DNA of 34,548 nt from Prosthecobacter sp. (GCF_020439865.1 NZ_JAGRPF010000127.1:1-34548); one strand, 5' to 3'. Shown: positions 24,875 to 33,359, counted from the stretch's first letter. Made by a program: numbers and translations. The notes: generated from the sequence alone by a model not told the origin.

Positions 24875-25411
24875 ATGCAGCTCATTGCTCCTGATCCCGA
24901 CATGCGTCTGCGCTTCAAGCATCCTTATGCTTCGAAGCCCCTGCTCACCGAAACGGAGGCGCGCTTTTTTGAGTGCCTGTTTCAGATCACCCAGGGGCGT
25001 TGCCACATTCAGGTAAAGCCCCGCCTGGCGGATGTCTTCCAGCATCCCAAGGTCCCGGGCGCGTTTCAGAGGATCAGCCAGAAGCACGTCGATTTTCTGA
25101 TCTGTCGCGCGGACGACTGGATGCCCATGGTCGGCATCGAGGTGGATGACCCCAGTCATGGCGACGCCAAGGCGTTCAAGAATGACATTTTCAAGAACGA
25201 ACTCTTCGCAGCCACGGGCGTCCCTCTGCTGCGTCTTCCCGTCTATGAGCTCGGGCAGCTCGAGGAGCTTGTCGCAACCCTCACGAGAGCCTGGAACCAC
25301 CGCTGGGCCATCCTCGAGACGGGCATGCCTCCTCCTCTGCCCAAACCCAGACGCCGCTTCATCGACCGCCTCATGGGCAAATCTCACGTCCGGGCCTCCG
25401 AAGCGGCGTGA
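24875..25411 (+). CDS. DUF2726 domain protein
   Basis: 178-residue cytoplasmic protein of the DUF2726 type. The expected blocks occur in order: LLTETEARFFECLFQIT (24-40), HIQVKPRLADVFQ, ISQKHVDFLICRADDWMPMVGIEVDDPSHGD and ATGVPLLRLPVYELGQLEELVA. The ...HVDFLIC...IEVDD... strands recall the PD-(D/E)xK nuclease-like core that has been proposed for DUF2726, in which a Lys/Glu/Asp site may bind metal, but catalytic activity is unproven. The C-terminus is basic (PKPRRRFIDRLMGKS). Usual DUF2726 proteins carry extra zinc or topoisomerase C-terminal fingers; none is seen here. Confidence 0.85.
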   Translation: MQLIAPDPDMRLRFKHPYASKPLLTETEARFFECLFQITQGRCHIQVKPRLADVFQHPKVPGAFQRISQKHVDFLICRADDWMPMVGIEVDDPSHGDAKAFKNDIFKNELFAATGVPLLRLPVYELGQLEELVATLTRAWNHRWAILETGMPPPLPKPRRRFIDRLMGKSHVRASEAA

Positions 25412-25474
25412 ACGTATGGGGACTTGGGTCAAGCGAGGCTTGCGGGCAGGCGATGGCCGGGGATACTCGGGGGC

Positions 25475-26470
25475 ATGAACCGGTGTGCTCTGATTGTGCT
25501 GTCGTTGTTGCTGTCGTCGTGGTCCGTGCGGTTGTGGGGCGCGCCGCCGCCGCTGCCCAAGGCAGTGACGAGTTTTGGCGCGGCGGTGTGCGACAGAAGC
25601 GTCTATGTCTACGGTGGTCACATGGGGACGGCGCATGCTTACTCGACTGAGACGGTGAGCGGAGCGCTGTGGCGCATGTCGCTGACGAAGCAGGATGCAT
25701 GGGAGGTTTTGCCCGGAGATGTTCCGGTGCAGAGTCCGGGTATCGTGGCGTGGCAGGACAAGCTGATCCTCGTGGGCGGGATGCAGCCGCAAAACGCTCC
25801 AGGAGCCGAGCAGAAGCTGATGTCGCTGGACCATGTGGCGATGTTTGATCCGAAGACAAAAGCCTGGACGAAACTGCCAGCGCTGCCGGAGCCGCGATCA
25901 AGCCATGCGCTGGCGGTGATGGGTGACGAACTCTACGCGGTGGGCGGCTGGCCGCTCAAGGTGGGCACGCCAAAGCCTGCACCTGACGCGCCGAAGACGA
26001 AGAAGTGGCACAACACAATGGTGGTGCTGGATCTGACCAAGCCCGAAACGGGTTGGAAGACGCTGCCACAACCTTGGACAAGGCGCGCGCTCGCGGCGGT
26101 GGTGTTTGGCGGGAAGCTTTGGTGCATCGGCGGGATGACGGAGGACAACGAACTGTCCTCGGCGGTGGACATCTACGACCCGAAGACGCAGCAGTGGAGC
26201 AGTGCGCCGCCGGTCGGCGAGAAGGATCGTGCGATGGGCTTTGGTTGCGCCGCCTGCGTCGTTGGGGGGAATCTCTATGTGAGTCCGGAAGGCGGGAAGG
26301 TTTACCGCATCGGCACGGATGCGAAGGCATGGACGGAATGCGGAAAGCTCGTGAAATCGCGTTACTTTCATCAGCTCATTCCTTTGAATGACACCCACTT
26401 GATGGCGATCGGCGGCACCAGCGGTGGCAAGCCGATGGACGATGTGGAGATCGTGACCGTCGAGCATTGA
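25475..26470 (+). CDS. Exported Kelch-repeat protein
   Basis: 331-residue beta-propeller protein. I start at ATG 25475 (MNRCALIVLSLLLSSWSVRLWG, a signal peptide); it is preceded by CGGGGGC, and an upstream in-frame start at 25424 adds an arginine-rich leader. Kelch-type blades show repeated GG doublets followed by Y/W positions: VYVYGGHMG, LILVGGMQPQ, LYAVGGWPLK, LWCIGGMTEDN, LMAIGGTSGG, with WTKLPALPEPRSSHA and WSSAPPVGEKDRAM between. This indicates about five or six blades. It lies 25 bp before the PQQ-like propeller gene on the same strand. Probably periplasmic; binding partner unknown. Confidence 0.88.
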   Translation: MNRCALIVLSLLLSSWSVRLWGAPPPLPKAVTSFGAAVCDRSVYVYGGHMGTAHAYSTETVSGALWRMSLTKQDAWEVLPGDVPVQSPGIVAWQDKLILVGGMQPQNAPGAEQKLMSLDHVAMFDPKTKAWTKLPALPEPRSSHALAVMGDELYAVGGWPLKVGTPKPAPDAPKTKKWHNTMVVLDLTKPETGWKTLPQPWTRRALAAVVFGGKLWCIGGMTEDNELSSAVDIYDPKTQQWSSAPPVGEKDRAMGFGCAACVVGGNLYVSPEGGKVYRIGTDAKAWTECGKLVKSRYFHQLIPLNDTHLMAIGGTSGGKPMDDVEIVTVEH

Positions 26471-26495
26471 ACCAGAAACCTGAAACTCTACCGCC

Positions 26496-27731
26496 ATGAT
26501 TCGCATGTTGTTCGCTTTGATCCTGATGGCGCTGATGAGTGGTCAGGTCGTGGCGGAAGACTGGCCGCAGTTCCATGGTCCGGCACGCAACAACACCACG
26601 ACGGAAGAAGGCTGGGAGAAAGCCTGGCCGAAGGACGGTCCCAAGGTGGTCTGGCGCACGCAGGTGGGCGCGGGCATGGCATCCTTCGCGGTCGTGGACG
26701 GGCGCGTTTTTACGGCGGGCAACGACGGTGAAAATCAGGACACGATCTGGTGCTTTGATCTCGCGGACGGAAAGGTCGTGTGGCGTCATGATTATCCGTG
26801 CAAGAGCGCCGCGCACATGATGCCCATCGTGCCCGGCGGACCAAGCTCGACTCCATGTGTCGGCGAAGGACGTGTCTTCAGCATCAGCCGCGAGGGAGAT
26901 GTGTTTTGCCTGGATGCGGCGACGGGCAAGGTGCTGTGGCAGAAGAGCCTGCTGAAGGATTTTCACAGCCAGCGGCCGGTCTACGGCTACGCAGGCAGTC
27001 CGCTGCTGTGGCAGGGGAAACTCTTTCTCGATGTCGGTGGCGATGAGGGATCGTCGGTGTGTCTGAACGCGGCGACAGGCGACACGCTTTGGGCAAAGGG
27101 GAAGGGCGAAGCAGGCTATGCGACGCCGGTGATGACATCGCTCGGCGGCAAGGAGCGGCTGATCATGTTCAAAGGCCGTGAACTCGCGGTGCTCGATCCG
27201 CAGGATGGCAGCGTGATCGCCAGCTACGCGACCACGACCACAGACTTCTGCAATTGCGCCACACCAATGATCGGCAGTGATGGCACGATCTTCATCTCCC
27301 ACACCGGCAACGACGGCTCCACCGGTCTGCGCTTGGAAGGCACCACACTCACCGTCGCGTGGAATGTGCGCGATCTCGGCCTGCTGTACAACTCCGGCGT
27401 GCCTTGGGGAAAGAATGCGCTGATGGTCTTCAACGATTCCAAGCGCGGTGTGAACGATCTGCGCTGCCTCGATCTCACCACTGGGAAGGCGTTGTGGGAA
27501 TCCGCCGACGTGGCCAAGGGCACTGCGATCCTTAGCGATGGTCATCTCGTTGTGCTGAGCACCACTGGCGAACTGCAGCTCTGCCAGCCCTCGGAAAGCG
27601 GCATCACCGTGATGTCGCGAGCGCAGGTGCTCGAGGGCAAATGCTGGGTCCTGCCCGCGATTTCCCGTCGTCACCTGCTGTGTCGCAGCAACGCAGGCGA
27701 GGTGGTGTGTCTGGATCTCGCGAAGCCTTGA
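26496..27731 (+). CDS. Exported PQQ-like beta-propeller protein
   Basis: 411-residue protein with signal peptide MIRMLFALILMALMSGQVVAEDW and WPQFHGPARNN just after it, the usual opening of this family in Verrucomicrobiota and Planctomycetota. PQQ-like blades are visible: GRVFTAGND...IWCFDLADGKVVWRH, GRVFSISREGDVFCLDAATGKVLWQK, GKLFLDVGGDEGSSVCLNAATGDTLWAK, ...LRCLDLTTGKALWES and a closing VVCLDLAKP. The family is a repeat fold; these proteins generally do not bind PQQ. No catalytic residues of quinoproteins were seen. Located 25 bp downstream of the Kelch gene, so probably cotranscribed. Confidence 0.9.
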   Translation: MIRMLFALILMALMSGQVVAEDWPQFHGPARNNTTTEEGWEKAWPKDGPKVVWRTQVGAGMASFAVVDGRVFTAGNDGENQDTIWCFDLADGKVVWRHDYPCKSAAHMMPIVPGGPSSTPCVGEGRVFSISREGDVFCLDAATGKVLWQKSLLKDFHSQRPVYGYAGSPLLWQGKLFLDVGGDEGSSVCLNAATGDTLWAKGKGEAGYATPVMTSLGGKERLIMFKGRELAVLDPQDGSVIASYATTTTDFCNCATPMIGSDGTIFISHTGNDGSTGLRLEGTTLTVAWNVRDLGLLYNSGVPWGKNALMVFNDSKRGVNDLRCLDLTTGKALWESADVAKGTAILSDGHLVVLSTTGELQLCQPSESGITVMSRAQVLEGKCWVLPAISRRHLLCRSNAGEVVCLDLAKP

Positions 27732-27992
27732 GGATGGCCGGGCCAAGTGAAGCGACACAGGCGACCAAAGGGAGGCATTTGTGGAGAGCGTATCAACGAA
27801 ACAAAGAGATTCAAAAAAGGGACCGGAGTTTTTTCTGTTGGTTCGCTCGCTCCCCGCTTGGTCGGGCTTTGCCCAAGCGATGCATGGCCTGTCCCACCTC
27901 CAACCTTAGGCTCGGCACTTTTCCTTTTTTCGGCCAACCTGTTCAGCGTGTCGAAAGCTTGTGGAATGGTGGGCCGTTCCTTCGGCTCTCTT
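27732..27992. other. Intergenic region between two propeller genes
   Basis: 261 bp with no gene I accept. It contains an imperfect hairpin (CGCTTGG at 27855-27861 with CCAAGCG at 27873-27879) and a pyrimidine-rich stretch. The downstream frame stays open back to 27747, but the residues it would encode are basic and low-complexity and precede a clean signal peptide at 27993, so I treat this as noncoding leader. Confidence 0.45.
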
Positions 27993-29375
27993 ATGGCGAC
28001 TCGTGCACTCTTCCTTTCCTTCCTCGGGCTCTGTCTGACAGCCGTCTCCTCTCACGCTGAATCGCTTTGGCCGGAGTTTCGCGGGCCGACAGCGCAGGGC
28101 TTCTCTACGGCGAAGGGATTGCCGACGGAGTGGGCGCCGGACAAGAACATTGTGTGGCGCTCTGAGGTGGCTGGAAAAGGCTGGTCGTCGCCCGTGGTCG
28201 CCAATGGAAAGATTTTCATCACGACCGCTGTCGAACTGCCGGTGGATCCTGCCGCAGCGGAGGTGAAACCTGAGCCTGCTCCTCCTCCGGCTGCAGTTGC
28301 GCCTAAGGCTGATGGTTCCAGGCGGCCGGCACCTGCAAAGAAGGCGCCACCACCGCCGCCGAAGCCGGTGAGCCTGCATGTCATCGCACTCGATGCGGCA
28401 ACGGGAAAGGCGCTGTGGGATACGCCGGTGTTTGAGGCGAAGGATCCGGCGGCGCTGAAGATGCACCCGAAGAACAGTCAGGCGAGCCCTTCGGTAATCT
28501 ATGAGGCTGGACGCTTGTATGCGCATTTCTCGCACCACGGCACGACCTGCTTGGATGAGGCGGGCAAGATCGTGTGGACGTCGCAGGAGAACCCTTATCC
28601 GCCACAGCATGGCACGGGCGGCAGTCCGGTTCTTGTCGACGATCTGCTCATCTTCGATGCGGACGGCAGCAAAGATCCGGGCGTGGTGGCGCTGGACAAG
28701 GCGACCGGCAAGACGCGTTGGAAGATCGCCCGCCCGGAGACAGAGGCGAAAAGCAAGTTCTCCTTCTGCACGCCTCTCGTCATCGAGGTGGCGGGTCAGA
28801 AGCAGGTGATCAGTGCAGGCAGCGGGATCGTGCAGGCGTTGAACCCGAAGGACGGCAGTGAGATCTGGCATGTGATGTATGGCACTGGCTACTCAGTGGT
28901 GCCGCGGCCGGTGTTTGCGCACGGGATGATTTTCATGAGCACCGGCTATGACAAACCGATCGGCCTGGCGATCAAGGTGGATGGAAAGGGCGATGTGACG
29001 AACACCCACGTAGTGTGGCAGGAGACGAAGTACGTTCCGCACAATCCCTCCATGCTGGTGATCGGCGATGAGCTCTACATGCTGGCGGACAACGGCCTCT
29101 TCACCTGCCGCGACGCGAAAACGAACACGGTACACTTTGAAGAACGCCTGCTCGGCCCCAGCTCCGCCTCGCTGCTTTATGCGGACGGCCTGATCTACGC
29201 GATCGATGAGAAGGGCGCGTCCGCCGTGGTGAAGCCGGGCAAGACATTGCAGGTGGTGGCGAAGAGCGAACTCAACGAGAAGACGCTGGCCTCGATGGCG
29301 GTGTGCGACAACGATCTTCTGATCCGCACGGAACTGGCGGTGTATCGTGTCGGGAAGAAGAGCGGCGCCGAGTGA
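27993..29375 (+). CDS. Exported PQQ-like beta-propeller protein with Pro-rich insert
   Basis: 460-residue protein. ATG 27993 gives signal peptide MATRALFLSFLGLCLTAVSSHA followed by ESLWPEFRGPTAQGFS, matching the previous gene's N-terminus. Blades follow the pattern ...NIVWRSEVAGKGWSSPVVANGKIFITTAVE, VIALDAATGKALWDTPVFE, VVALDKATGKTRWKI, VQALNPKDGSEIWHV and ...LYMLADNGLFTCRDAKT. Between blades one and two (about residues 84-127) lies a Pro/Ala/Lys-rich segment, probably a flexible loop. Start at 27966 (MVGRSFGSL) is possible. It is followed by a long hairpin at 29402. Secreted and of unknown role, perhaps binding sugars or other proteins. Confidence 0.88.
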   Translation: MATRALFLSFLGLCLTAVSSHAESLWPEFRGPTAQGFSTAKGLPTEWAPDKNIVWRSEVAGKGWSSPVVANGKIFITTAVELPVDPAAAEVKPEPAPPPAAVAPKADGSRRPAPAKKAPPPPPKPVSLHVIALDAATGKALWDTPVFEAKDPAALKMHPKNSQASPSVIYEAGRLYAHFSHHGTTCLDEAGKIVWTSQENPYPPQHGTGGSPVLVDDLLIFDADGSKDPGVVALDKATGKTRWKIARPETEAKSKFSFCTPLVIEVAGQKQVISAGSGIVQALNPKDGSEIWHVMYGTGYSVVPRPVFAHGMIFMSTGYDKPIGLAIKVDGKGDVTNTHVVWQETKYVPHNPSMLVIGDELYMLADNGLFTCRDAKTNTVHFEERLLGPSSASLLYADGLIYAIDEKGASAVVKPGKTLQVVAKSELNEKTLASMAVCDNDLLIRTELAVYRVGKKSGAE

Positions 29376-29401
29376 GGCTCGGGGCAATCTCGGAACCGAT
29401 G

Positions 29402-29459
29402 GGCCGAAAGAATCAAAAGAGGAAGGACGGATATCCTTCCTCTTTTGGCATTTTCGGCC
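29402..29459. terminator. Long bidirectional hairpin between converging genes
   Basis: A perfect 14-bp stem (29414-29427 with 29434-29447, loop CGGATA) sits inside an outer 8-bp pair, GGCCGAAA (29402-29409) with TTTCGGCC (29452-29459), separated by 4-nt internal mismatches. Stem ends have TTTT/AAAA tracts. Placed between the propeller stop (29375) and the DUF3500 stop (29504), it fits a shared terminator. Confidence 0.75.
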
Positions 29460-29503
29460 AGAGGGATCACACGTGGAGGCATCGCCCCCGTCCATGAATG
29501 GCT

Positions 29504-30493
29504 TTACGCCGCCAGATGGAAGTATCCGTGGATGTGGGGGAAGCCACGGAAGTACCAGACCATCTCCGGGCCTTCGATCTGCCAGGTGTCCCACACCTTG
29601 TCACTGCCGATGTCAAACTGGCCGCCGTAACAGGAGATGAAGAGGCGCTCTACGATCTTTTTGTCCTCGATGGTCTTCATCGTGACGGCCACATCGTCGG
29701 GGCGGAAGCAGGCGAGCATGCGGCGCATCGTTTCAATCAGCTTCACCTGCTGATCCTTGCTGAGATCGGCACCGCTGAGGCCGGGGAGGTCGGTCTTGCG
29801 CTTTGCGATCACTTCGGCGGGTTTTTCGGAACGTGGTTCGCGGCCGACGAGGATCTTTTCCTGCTGCTTGCCGTCCAGAGCGCTGACGAACTCATTGAAG
29901 ATCACGCCCTGATACCAGAAAGGATTGCCAGCGTGGTCTTTCTCCTCGCGGAAGGCCTTGGCAAAGTTGCCGTAGAAAATGGGGCGGCCGCCGAAGCCAA
30001 GACCGGAGTCGGTGAGTGCGTTGCAGCGGCGGGTGACGTGGTGGCCGGTGTAGATGAACTCAAAGTCCTTGTCCTCCGGTGTGCCAAAGAAGCCGACGGA
30101 GGGGGTGTTCTTGATCTGGCCCATGAGATCCTTCTGCACCTGCCAGTTCATTTTTTCACGATACTCGGGAGCATGCAGGGACTCGAAGATCTGCCGCACC
30201 AGATCCTGCTGCTCCTTCGTGTAGAAGGTGTGAAGGCGCTGTTCCGGACAGATGTACCACCAGTTGCTGACGTAGCCGCGTTTCGGGTGGTCGAGCGGCA
30301 GGACGATCTTGCCGCGCTGCTCCTCCGTGAGGCTTTTGTAGAACTGCATCGGCAGGGAGTCCTTGCTCGTCGATGCGGCACGCAGGGAGGGGAATGCGGC
30401 GAATGCCGCAGTGGCTCCGAGGGAGCGCAGAATTTCGCGGCGGCTGAGGAATGTCCCATCCAAGGGGGGCATGATCGATTTCATGGGAGGCAT
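29504..30493 (-). CDS. Tat-exported DUF3500 protein
   Basis: About 329 residues. A twin-arginine signal (LSRREILRSLGATAAFAAFPSLRAA) directs export. I start at ATG 30493 (MPPMKSIMPPLDG), which has GGAG just upstream; ATGs at 30484 and 30472 are equally in frame, and an upstream frame to 30583 is unlikely. The mature part carries DUF3500 features: FYKSLTEEQRGKIVLPLDHPKRGYVSNWWYICPEQRLHTFY, GHHVTRRCNALTDSGLGFGGRPIFYG and a C-terminal GPEMVWYFRGFPHIHGYFHLAA. Repeated His/Trp/Tyr clusters (HVTRR, HIHGYFH) could bind a ligand or metal. The family is common in Planctomycetota and Verrucomicrobiota, and its function is unknown. Divergent from the PpiC gene. Confidence 0.9.
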   Translation of the reverse strand: MPPMKSIMPPLDGTFLSRREILRSLGATAAFAAFPSLRAASTSKDSLPMQFYKSLTEEQRGKIVLPLDHPKRGYVSNWWYICPEQRLHTFYTKEQQDLVRQIFESLHAPEYREKMNWQVQKDLMGQIKNTPSVGFFGTPEDKDFEFIYTGHHVTRRCNALTDSGLGFGGRPIFYGNFAKAFREEKDHAGNPFWYQGVIFNEFVSALDGKQQEKILVGREPRSEKPAEVIAKRKTDLPGLSGADLSKDQQVKLIETMRRMLACFRPDDVAVTMKTIEDKKIVERLFISCYGGQFDIGSDKVWDTWQIEGPEMVWYFRGFPHIHGYFHLAA

Positions 30494-30625
30494 TTTCTCC
30501 GAGCCCAATGAAAAAGACCAGCGCAATTTCGGGGATGCCTCGGGCCGCCGTTGAAGCACCGGGAGGAGACTGCTTTGCAGCACCTTGTTGTGATCGTCAG
30601 AGGCTGTTCTAGCTTGGTCGAATTC

Positions 30626-31705
30626 ATGTCATTCTCCCTGCACGGATTCCCGTGGCGCTTTGCCGCCTATTTCATCGCCGCCGGCTACCTGATGGCGGAC
30701 CTGTATGCGTGCAAGGGTCCGTTGCATGCGCGGTTGATGGCGGGCAGGGGATCCTCGCCAGAAGGAGCGGGAGGAGGCTTTGCCGCAGAGGTTTACGGAA
30801 GGCCGATCACGCGGCTGGAGGTGGAGGAGATGATGCGGGAGCAGTTGTGGAAGCGGAACGAGTCCTGGGCCGCGCTGGGCACCGAGGCACGGAAACAGAC
30901 CCGCTGGCTGGCGCTGGAGACGCTGGTGAATGACCGGATCATCCGCGCGTTTCGCATCATGAACGGGATCGACCATGTGCCGCCGGTTTCTCTGGCGAAG
31001 CGTGAGGCGGAGATGATGAAGCGCCAGTTTGCCAACGGAGCCGAGTTTCCCGGACGAGTGGCGGGTCAGCAGCAGACGGAGAAATCTCTCGACGAGGGCA
31101 TCTATGACGCTCAGCTCGACGAGGCGTGGATCGCGGAGAAGATCGCGCATCGATTGAAGGAGATCACGGCCAAGGAGGTGCGGGAGTGGTATGACGAGTT
31201 CAAGGACACCCTGCGCATCCCGCGCGCATTCCATGCGGCGCACATCTTCCTCACCCGGCATGACAAAACCAAACCGGATCGCGAGGCGGAGATCCGGGAG
31301 GTTCACCGGCAGTTGATCGCGAAGGAGAAGACCTTTGCGCAACTGGCGGCGGAGCATTCGGACGATGATCGCAGCAAGGTGGTGGGAGGAGATCTCGGCT
31401 GGATCAGCCGCGGACGTCTGCCGGAAGATTTCATGTCGGCGGTGGAGAAGCTCCCTGTCGGAGAATTCAGCGGGCCGGTGCTGACAAAGCTGGGCTGGCA
31501 TTTGATCATCGTGATGGAGCGGCATGAACCACGACTGCCGACCTTCGAAGAAGCTGCAGATGAAATCATGGCGATGCTGACGAGCCAGCGGCGTGAGGAG
31601 GCGGTGAGGAGCCTCATCGCCGAACTGCGGGAGCGGTCGCAAAAACCGACCCAGTTTGTGTTTTACCATCCGCAGGTGGTTGACCAGGCCGAACCTGCGC
31701 CCTAA
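30626..31705 (+). CDS. Membrane-anchored PpiC-type peptidyl-prolyl isomerase
   Basis: 359-residue SurA/PpiD-like foldase. ATG 30626 gives MSFSLHGFPWRFAAYFIAAGYLMADLYA, an N-terminal membrane anchor; in-frame upstream codons to 30551 lie in the divergent promoter region. A helical chaperone-like region (about 45-190, SurA-N type, rich in Lys/Glu/Arg) precedes one PpiC parvulin domain at about 201-300 (RAFHAAHIFLTRHDK, FAQLAAEHSDDDRS, GGDLGWISRGRLPEDF, GWHLIIVMERHE). It is expected to help fold exported proteins in the periplasm. The following oxidoreductase starts 9 bp after the stop. Its physiological clients are unknown. Confidence 0.9.
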   Translation: MSFSLHGFPWRFAAYFIAAGYLMADLYACKGPLHARLMAGRGSSPEGAGGGFAAEVYGRPITRLEVEEMMREQLWKRNESWAALGTEARKQTRWLALETLVNDRIIRAFRIMNGIDHVPPVSLAKREAEMMKRQFANGAEFPGRVAGQQQTEKSLDEGIYDAQLDEAWIAEKIAHRLKEITAKEVREWYDEFKDTLRIPRAFHAAHIFLTRHDKTKPDREAEIREVHRQLIAKEKTFAQLAAEHSDDDRSKVVGGDLGWISRGRLPEDFMSAVEKLPVGEFSGPVLTKLGWHLIIVMERHEPRLPTFEEAADEIMAMLTSQRREEAVRSLIAELRERSQKPTQFVFYHPQVVDQAEPAP

Positions 31706-31714
31706 GTGCCACGC

Positions 31715-32545
31715 ATGAAGCAAAACGTTGGCATTCTGGGTCTCGGCATCATCGGAAGTCGTGTGGCGGAAAACCTGCGCAAGGCGGGGCATCAGGTGTT
31801 TGTCTGGAGCCGCAGCGCACGTGCGGTGCCGAACTTTCTCGCCTCTCCGCGTGAAGTGGCGGAGGCGGCGGGCATCATTCAAATCTTCGTGCGCGACAGC
31901 GCCGCGCTGCTGGAAGCGCTGAATGACATGCTGCCGGCGCTGAAGGCCGGACATCTCGTGATGAACCACGCCACCGTGAGCAAGAAGGCCACGCTGGAGG
32001 CCGCGAAGCTGGTGGAAGGCACGGGTGCTTCGTTTCTGGATGCACCCTTCACCGGCAGCAAGATGGCCGCGCAGAACGGCAAGCTGTGCTACTACATCGG
32101 CGGCAACGATTTGATGCTCGAACGTGCGAAGCCGGTGCTGGAGGCCAGCGCCGCGAAGATTCTGCCGCTGGGCGGCATTGGCGATGCGATGGTGCTCAAG
32201 ATCGTGACCAATCTCGTTTCCGCCGTGATCGTGGAAGCCGTGGCCGAGGCTGCGGATATTACGAAAGCGAATGGCATCGCGCTGGAACGCCTGCTGGAAG
32301 CGCTCGAGTCGAACGCGAACTTCTCCTCGCTCATTGGCATGAAGCTGCCCGCGATCATCAAGAGCGACTTCGATCCGCACTTTGCCCTGCGCAACATGCT
32401 CAAGGATGCCGACTTTGCCCGTGAACTCGCCGCCGAGGCGAAGCTCAGCACACCCACCCTCGACTGCACCGCCGCCGCGATGCGCGCAGGGGTGGAAGCC
32501 GGGAAAGGGGATCTCGATTTCAGCGTGATCGGACAGCGCGCGTGA
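31715..32545 (+). CDS. NAD(P)-dependent beta-hydroxyacid dehydrogenase-like oxidoreductase
   Basis: 276-residue cytoplasmic enzyme of the 3-hydroxyisobutyrate dehydrogenase/glyoxylate (succinic semialdehyde) reductase family. Dinucleotide site G9-L-G11-I-I-G14 in VGILGLGIIGSRVAENL, then VFVWSRS. The substrate loop is DAPFTGSKMAAQNGKL (109-124); most members read DAPVSGG, while the F-T-G-S-K form is typical of GLYR-type reductases. Catalytic Lys162 is in GDAMVLKIVTN. ATG 31715 (MKQNVGILGLG) is preferred over the GTG at 31706. Substrate cannot be assigned from sequence. It is 9 bp downstream of the isomerase gene, possibly cotranscribed. Confidence 0.9.
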   Translation: MKQNVGILGLGIIGSRVAENLRKAGHQVFVWSRSARAVPNFLASPREVAEAAGIIQIFVRDSAALLEALNDMLPALKAGHLVMNHATVSKKATLEAAKLVEGTGASFLDAPFTGSKMAAQNGKLCYYIGGNDLMLERAKPVLEASAAKILPLGGIGDAMVLKIVTNLVSAVIVEAVAEAADITKANGIALERLLEALESNANFSSLIGMKLPAIIKSDFDPHFALRNMLKDADFARELAAEAKLSTPTLDCTAAAMRAGVEAGKGDLDFSVIGQRA

Positions 32546-32565
32546 TCCCGGCTGCCAGCTCCGAG

Positions 32566-32598
32566 GAGGGCAACGCTCCGGCGTTGCCCACTTCGGCA
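32566..32598 (+). repeat. Dispersed hairpin repeat, copy 1
   Basis: A 33-bp unit centred on GGCAACGC-TCCG-GCGTTGCC, a perfect 8-bp stem with a TCCG loop. Copies 2 (33401) and 3 (34526) are in the same orientation; copy 2 matches at 28 of 33 bases. Confidence 0.75.
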
Positions 32599-32777
32599 GA
32601 CGCAGAACCGAAGCGGAGCGAAGGTAGCCAGCCGCAGGCTGCCCGCAGGGATGGCGCAGCCAGGCAACTCTGCCCTCCCAAGGAGCGGGGAACTCCGTTC
32701 CCCATCTTCGTGGGGTCAGAGACCCCACCTCCTTGTTTCCTCAATCCCCGCGAATGGAATCGCGGACTACGCCCCAA

Positions 32778-32823
32778 GAACCGCGAACAAGGAACCAAGA
32801 ACCAAGAACAAGGAACAATAAAC
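32778..32823 (+). repeat. Tandem GAAC-type heptamer array
   Basis: Six adjoining heptamers, GAACCGC, GAACAAG, GAACCAA, GAACCAA, GAACAAG, GAACAAT, then AAAC. It abuts the stop of the collagen-like gene. A shorter array ending in the same GAACAAT-AAAC lies inverted beyond the gene's start (33360-33390). Confidence 0.75.
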
Positions 32824-33327
32824 CTACCTTCTCAGCGCGTTGATCAGCTCATCCAGCTTGTCGGCCACCGCCTGCATCTCATTCTGTGTCGGCGGGCTGC
32901 TGGCCACCAGGCCCAGCGTTGCCACGCCGTTGCTGTTGCTGCTCGTGCCGCTGATGGCATTGCTCAGATCCATGTTGCTGATCTCGCCCATCGGCCCCTG
33001 CGGTCCTTCGGGTCCCGGCGGGCCGTCGTTGCCCTGCGCCCCGGCCGGTCCCTCCGGCCCCTGAGGGCCCGCGCTGCCGTCCGCCCCGGTGCTGCCCGTC
33101 GCGCCGGTGTCCCCCTGCGGCAGGTCAAAGGTGAAATGCAGCGTGCCGCTGTTGACGCTGAGCGTCACCGCCGCCGGACTCCCCGGCGGCAGCGTGTTCA
33201 CACCGTCCACCGTCGCGCTGCCGATGGTTTGAATGGCGTCGATGAGTTCTTTGAGACCGTTGAGCTGGCCGCGCATCTGCGCCGAGGAGTTCGGCGAGTT
33301 CGCGGCGGGGAGGTTGGGATCGAACAT
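32824..33327 (-). CDS. Collagen-like repeat protein
   Basis: 167-residue protein. Residues 72-116 form 15 uninterrupted Gly-X-Y triplets (for example GPQGPEGPAGAQGNDGPPG), enough to form a short collagen-like triple helix. It is preceded by an N-terminal region with a short helix (about 17-35) and a beta-rich part (AAVTLSVNSGTLHFTFDLPQG, about 52-72), and followed by a helical C-terminus (NEMQAVADKLDELINALRR) that could trimerise. No signal peptide is seen, so export by this route is unclear. Such modules are known in phage tail fibres and surface filaments. It is flanked by hairpin and heptamer repeats and by a downstream-oriented FN3 gene (same strand, upstream). Confidence 0.88.
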   Translation of the reverse strand: MFDPNLPAANSPNSSAQMRGQLNGLKELIDAIQTIGSATVDGVNTLPPGSPAAVTLSVNSGTLHFTFDLPQGDTGATGSTGADGSAGPQGPEGPAGAQGNDGPPGPEGPQGPMGEISNMDLSNAISGTSSNSNGVATLGLVASSPPTQNEMQAVADKLDELINALRR

Positions 33328-33359
33328 ACGTAGTCCGCGACTCCGTCGCGGTGGTTAAA

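Larger units (their letters stand above)
32546..32823. repeat. Hairpin-rich noncoding region with dispersed repeats
   Basis: 278 bp without an accepted gene. It contains a direct-repeat hairpin (32566-32598), GGGGAAC/GTTCCCC (32687-32703), TGGGGTC/GACCCCA (32711-32727) and CCGCGA/TCGCGG (32754-32771) stems. These are followed by a GAAC-type heptamer array (32778-32819). The block reads as a pile of dispersed extragenic repeats rather than coding DNA. Confidence 0.7.

Noticed and set aside
27747..27992. N-terminal extension of the second PQQ-like protein
   Set aside because: The residues are basic and low-complexity and would bury a clean signal peptide beginning at 27993.
30629..32728. A 699-codon ORF on the - strand
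   Set aside because: It lies opposite the PpiC isomerase and the oxidoreductase genes, whose + strand frames show clear domains. The translation is rich in Arg/His/Leu with no motif, typical of antisense shadow frames in GC-rich genes.
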